This document shows, in pieces, positions 61,228-64,000 of a DNA stretch of 64,000 nucleotides. A program made the position numbers and the translations under genes. Numbering within the stretch: position 1 is the stretch's first letter; each line of letters opens with the position of its first letter. Source of the stretch: Ifrita kowaldi (lineage: Eukaryota > Chordata > Aves > Passeriformes > Cinclosomatidae); assembly GCA_013398055.1 (NCBI GenBank), contig VZRS01015037.1, positions 51,769 through 115,768 of the forward strand, written 5' to 3'. The notes under the pieces are model-generated. The model was not told where the DNA came from. It worked only from the letters and a program-made list of their open reading frames with translations, and searched no databases.

Positions 61228-61290
61228 AGCAACCCAGAATAATAAATAATTGGGTGGGAAAGGGCTTTAAGAGGTTATCTAGTAATCTCA
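61228..61290 (-). mobile_element. Possible CR1 tail fragment, reverse orientation
   Basis: 'cccagaataataaataattg', 'ggtgggaaagggctttaaga', 'ggttatctagtaatctcat' follows the reversed CR1 3' end ('agaatcatagaatggtttgggttggaa.ggacct.aagatcatctagt') with many changes. It is the weakest of the four CR1 calls. Confidence 0.5.
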
Positions 61291-64000
61291 TCAAAAATCT
61301 TGTAAGAGTCAACATTCAGAAAAATATGGTACTTAGATATGCACATTTCAGCTGGCCCTTTCTACACATCCGAGGAGAGAATTCAGCCTTTGCTTGGGGA
61401 GGGGGAACATTCCTTAAGCAGAGCCCATTTTAAACAGAGGGCTTCCTTGCCTTTTCTGCACAGCTTGGTCTCACTATTGAGTGAAAATCCTCGGAGGTGA
61501 CAGGAGAAATTACAGCAGCTGGCACGGGAAAGAAAAGCTGTTAAAGTTGATGATCCTCTTTTTCAAATTAATATTCCCTGGACAGAGACCCAAGTAACAG
61601 ATTATTTGGGGGCGAGCTGTGATAACACAAGCAGCTAGTGCTGTGATGGAGGGCTGTGGGGGAAGAGTCTTCTGGTGAAGGGAGGTTGTAAAAGAAACCC
61701 TCCCCTGCCCAAACTCATAGAGCAACAGAGAGGTCAGCCCGCCTTTGGAGAAGCAGAAGAGGCTGCAGCCAGCACCGAGTTAAAGAAGAACCCTGGTGCC
61801 TCCGAAATTCCCACCTGAGCTGAGGTGGGTGAGAGGAGCTCACATCCATGCCCATCCACAGGTTGTCACTCCCTTACCTTCCCTGTTCTTCTAACAACAC
61901 CTCTGGGTGGCCAAGCAAGGGGAGCTCTGCCATGGCTGGGGACAAGGACAAAAGTTATTTTTCTTTACAGCTTGAAAGGCTCTTTAACCATTAATTGGAA
62001 GGATTTAAAACCTTCCTTTAAACCCATCCTTCTGTGAGCTTTCACGCAGTCACTGCCACGTTAAACAGTAACTTTGGGGTCTCAAGTATTGTACTGAGTT
62101 TTACAGAATCGTTCAGGAGATCCAGGGAAATACTGAGTGACACATTAGATTAGGGAACTAGGGTGGGGCTTCTGGTGCTCAGCCTAAAATGCTGAATTGC
62201 AGCCTGACCTTAACAGAAGACCACTAACTCTGAAACACCATAGTGCCAGTGTGGTACGAGAGATTTACCTCTGAGGTGAAATCCTGCATCTTTCCTTGTG
62301 CTCACACATGGCTGCTCACCAAAGCCAACCAGCTAAACGGCCTGAATACTGACTGAAGTAGCAATCTGTGACTGCAAAACTTACCTAGGATGTTGCCCAG
62401 CCAGATACATGTGTATTTTCCCTTTAAATGTAAAATGGCACAAGGTCATTTTGAGGGTTGAGGAAAAAACCCAGAAGTTTACTTGTCATTAGATGTAGAT
62501 AGCAATAATCAAAAGCAATAATCAAACCATGTGAGGAAATTGAATACAGACAAACTGCAATGCTAAATGAGAGAGGAGCGCCAATTATGTGCAACAGAGC
62601 TCTTATTATATGGCATTCTGATTACCTTAAATTATATTTTTAACAGACATCCATTTTTATTTTTACTTCTAAAACAGGTGAAGTTCTTTTCAAGTACTGA
62701 CGTCAGCTAGCCTCATCAATTGTTCCTGTAATAGCTCAACTACCACTACAGCCACAAATGCTATGAAAGAGCTAAGTACTCCCTGCACAAAGGGGATTTG
62801 GTTTGGGCATTGCCACAGCGTGTATGCGTGGCCTAGTCTTTTACAGAGCAGTAATTGATATTGATTTTGTGTGGCAGAGGTTCCCTCCCTCTATGCACTG
62901 GTGTTCATTGAAAAAAAAAAAAAAGTTAAAGACATGATGATCCATCTTGAAAATAAATCTAATGTTTTTTCTTCTTTAGAAAATGCAGTGAATGCAGTAC
63001 TCATGAGATGTTCTGGACTGACTCCATGGTAGACCTCCAGCATGGTCCGCAGGAGAACAAGTCTCCAGGTGGAACTGCCTGTACCTCTTGACCATGCTTT
63101 TGGGGTGATCCTTTGGGGCAGCATAGCAGTACCACATAGACCTCTCTTTGGCACAAGGGCCCCCACCACTCAGAGGCCATTCAACAAGAGTACCAAGACC
63201 TGCTACAACCTGGATCAGAGGCCACCAGCTCTGTCAGCCATCAGCTGGCAATGTGGCTGCCAGTTCCATGTCCCGGTCACATCCAACCCCTGCTGTGTCC
63301 TGACCTGTACCCCCCATTATTTCCTGTTTGTCTTTCCTTTATGTTTCTGACCCTTATTATTACTGAGTCTGTATCCTTCTCTCTCACAGGAGTCCTGGAT
63401 TGCACTATTTATTTATCATTGCTCTTATTTTGGTTTTAAAAGACATCCACAACTTGGGGATGGGAGAGAATGGCAATGGCGGGGAGTGGATGCTACCATG
63501 AGTGCCTGGTAATGGTTCAGTGGAAAACTTCAAACTGTGCCAGGCTAAACAAGGAAGGCCAGGAGAGCTGCAGAGGCCAGCCAAGTCCAAGGAAGCACTT
63601 GAAGTCCCTGGGGAAGGCAAGGGAAATCTACTGAAAACACTGAAATGACACTTTTGCTTCCTTCCTTTTATCACACGAACCCAACTGGGGTTTTACTTCC
63701 AGGGGTGAAAAAGGTTTTTACCAACAGGAGGTTTCACATGGCACCACAGACGGGCTGGAAGCTACTGGCAGGCTGGCCATGGCTCAGAGTCCGACATGGC
63801 AGCAGCGTGGGGTGCCAAGGGCTCACAGCACTGCACAGCCCAGCTTCCCAAAGCCGTGCAGAGCCACTTCTGACTCTGCACCTGAACTGTTGGATTCATT
63901 TACTCCTCCTCTACACCTTGAGAAGGGTTGCACATTCACCAAAACATGTTCACTGGCCAGAGATTTCAAGTGCCCTTGGATGCAGTTTTAGTTCAAGTAC
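61291..64000. other. Intergenic sequence to window end, no gene recognised
   Basis: Mixed composition. Includes a 14-base A run at 62911-62924 and a near-duplicate 'agcaataatcaaa' at about 62500-62526. The frames at 63042-63350 (+) and 62891-63169 (-) overlap on opposite strands and have no recognised family. No ADO or EGR2 coding sequence was seen, so those genes, if syntenic, lie further right. Confidence 0.55.
62911..62924. repeat. Poly(A) run, 14 nt
   Basis: Fourteen A residues in a row. No retrogene or SINE body was recognised immediately upstream. Confidence 0.85.

Noticed and set aside
63042..63350. 102-codon + frame as an exon of a downstream gene
   Set aside because: Starts at an internal ATG, with overlapping frames on both strands and no family match. 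It does not resemble ADO or EGR2.
1..64000. CRISPR arrays, insertion sequences, operons, bacterial promoters
   Set aside because: No regularly spaced identical repeats with unique spacers, no transposase frames and clear eukaryotic splicing. The window is vertebrate.

Overview
The window is vertebrate nuclear DNA, most likely from a bird. It has one intron-containing gene in AT-rich, gene-poor sequence. It also has 3'-truncated CR1-type LINE tails, the dominant interspersed repeat of avian genomes; the clearest are at about 16545-16780 and 41345-41445. I see no bacterial or viral genes and no recognisable tRNA, rRNA or snRNA. The species cannot be named from the sequence.

The only protein-coding gene I can support is a complete ZNF365 orthologue (also called DBZ, Su48 or UAN) on the + strand. 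Four coding exons, joined at consensus GT/AG sites (17336-18060, 27090-27270, 29297-29334, 31854-32100), give 1191 bp of open reading frame, or 396 residues plus stop. The human A isoform is about 407 residues. Exon 1 lies in a strong CpG island (about 17085-18130) and encodes an N-terminal C2H2 finger and the first half of a long coiled coil. Exon 2 completes the coil, exon 3 is a 38-bp small exon, and exon 4 encodes a basic tail. The likely 3' UTR runs to about 34.3 kb. It carries six overlapping AUUUA pentamers, a classic mRNA-destabilising element, and two AATAAA signals.

Region by region: 1-260 is a small CpG-enriched patch at the window edge. 260-17000 is intergenic or 5' flank and holds a homeodomain/POU-type palindrome (2166-2179), an unusual degenerate minisatellite whose ~18-bp unit is a nuclear-receptor DR1 element (11996-12338), and a CR1 tail close to the promoter. 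17081-34280 is the ZNF365 transcription unit. 34.3-64 kb is a gene desert with small CpG-rich patches, two CTCF-like motifs, three CR1 fragments, simple repeats, and AT-rich blocks dense in POU, SOX and homeodomain sites that look like developmental enhancers. In mammals the interval downstream of ZNF365 leads to ADO and EGR2, so long-range EGR2 regulation is a reasonable but unproven reading.

I found no convincing new multi-gene system. The observations most worth following up are the DR1 minisatellite, the 3' UTR AU-rich element, and the POU/SOX-rich blocks at 47.0-47.3, 49.1-49.4 and 53.0-54.0 kb.
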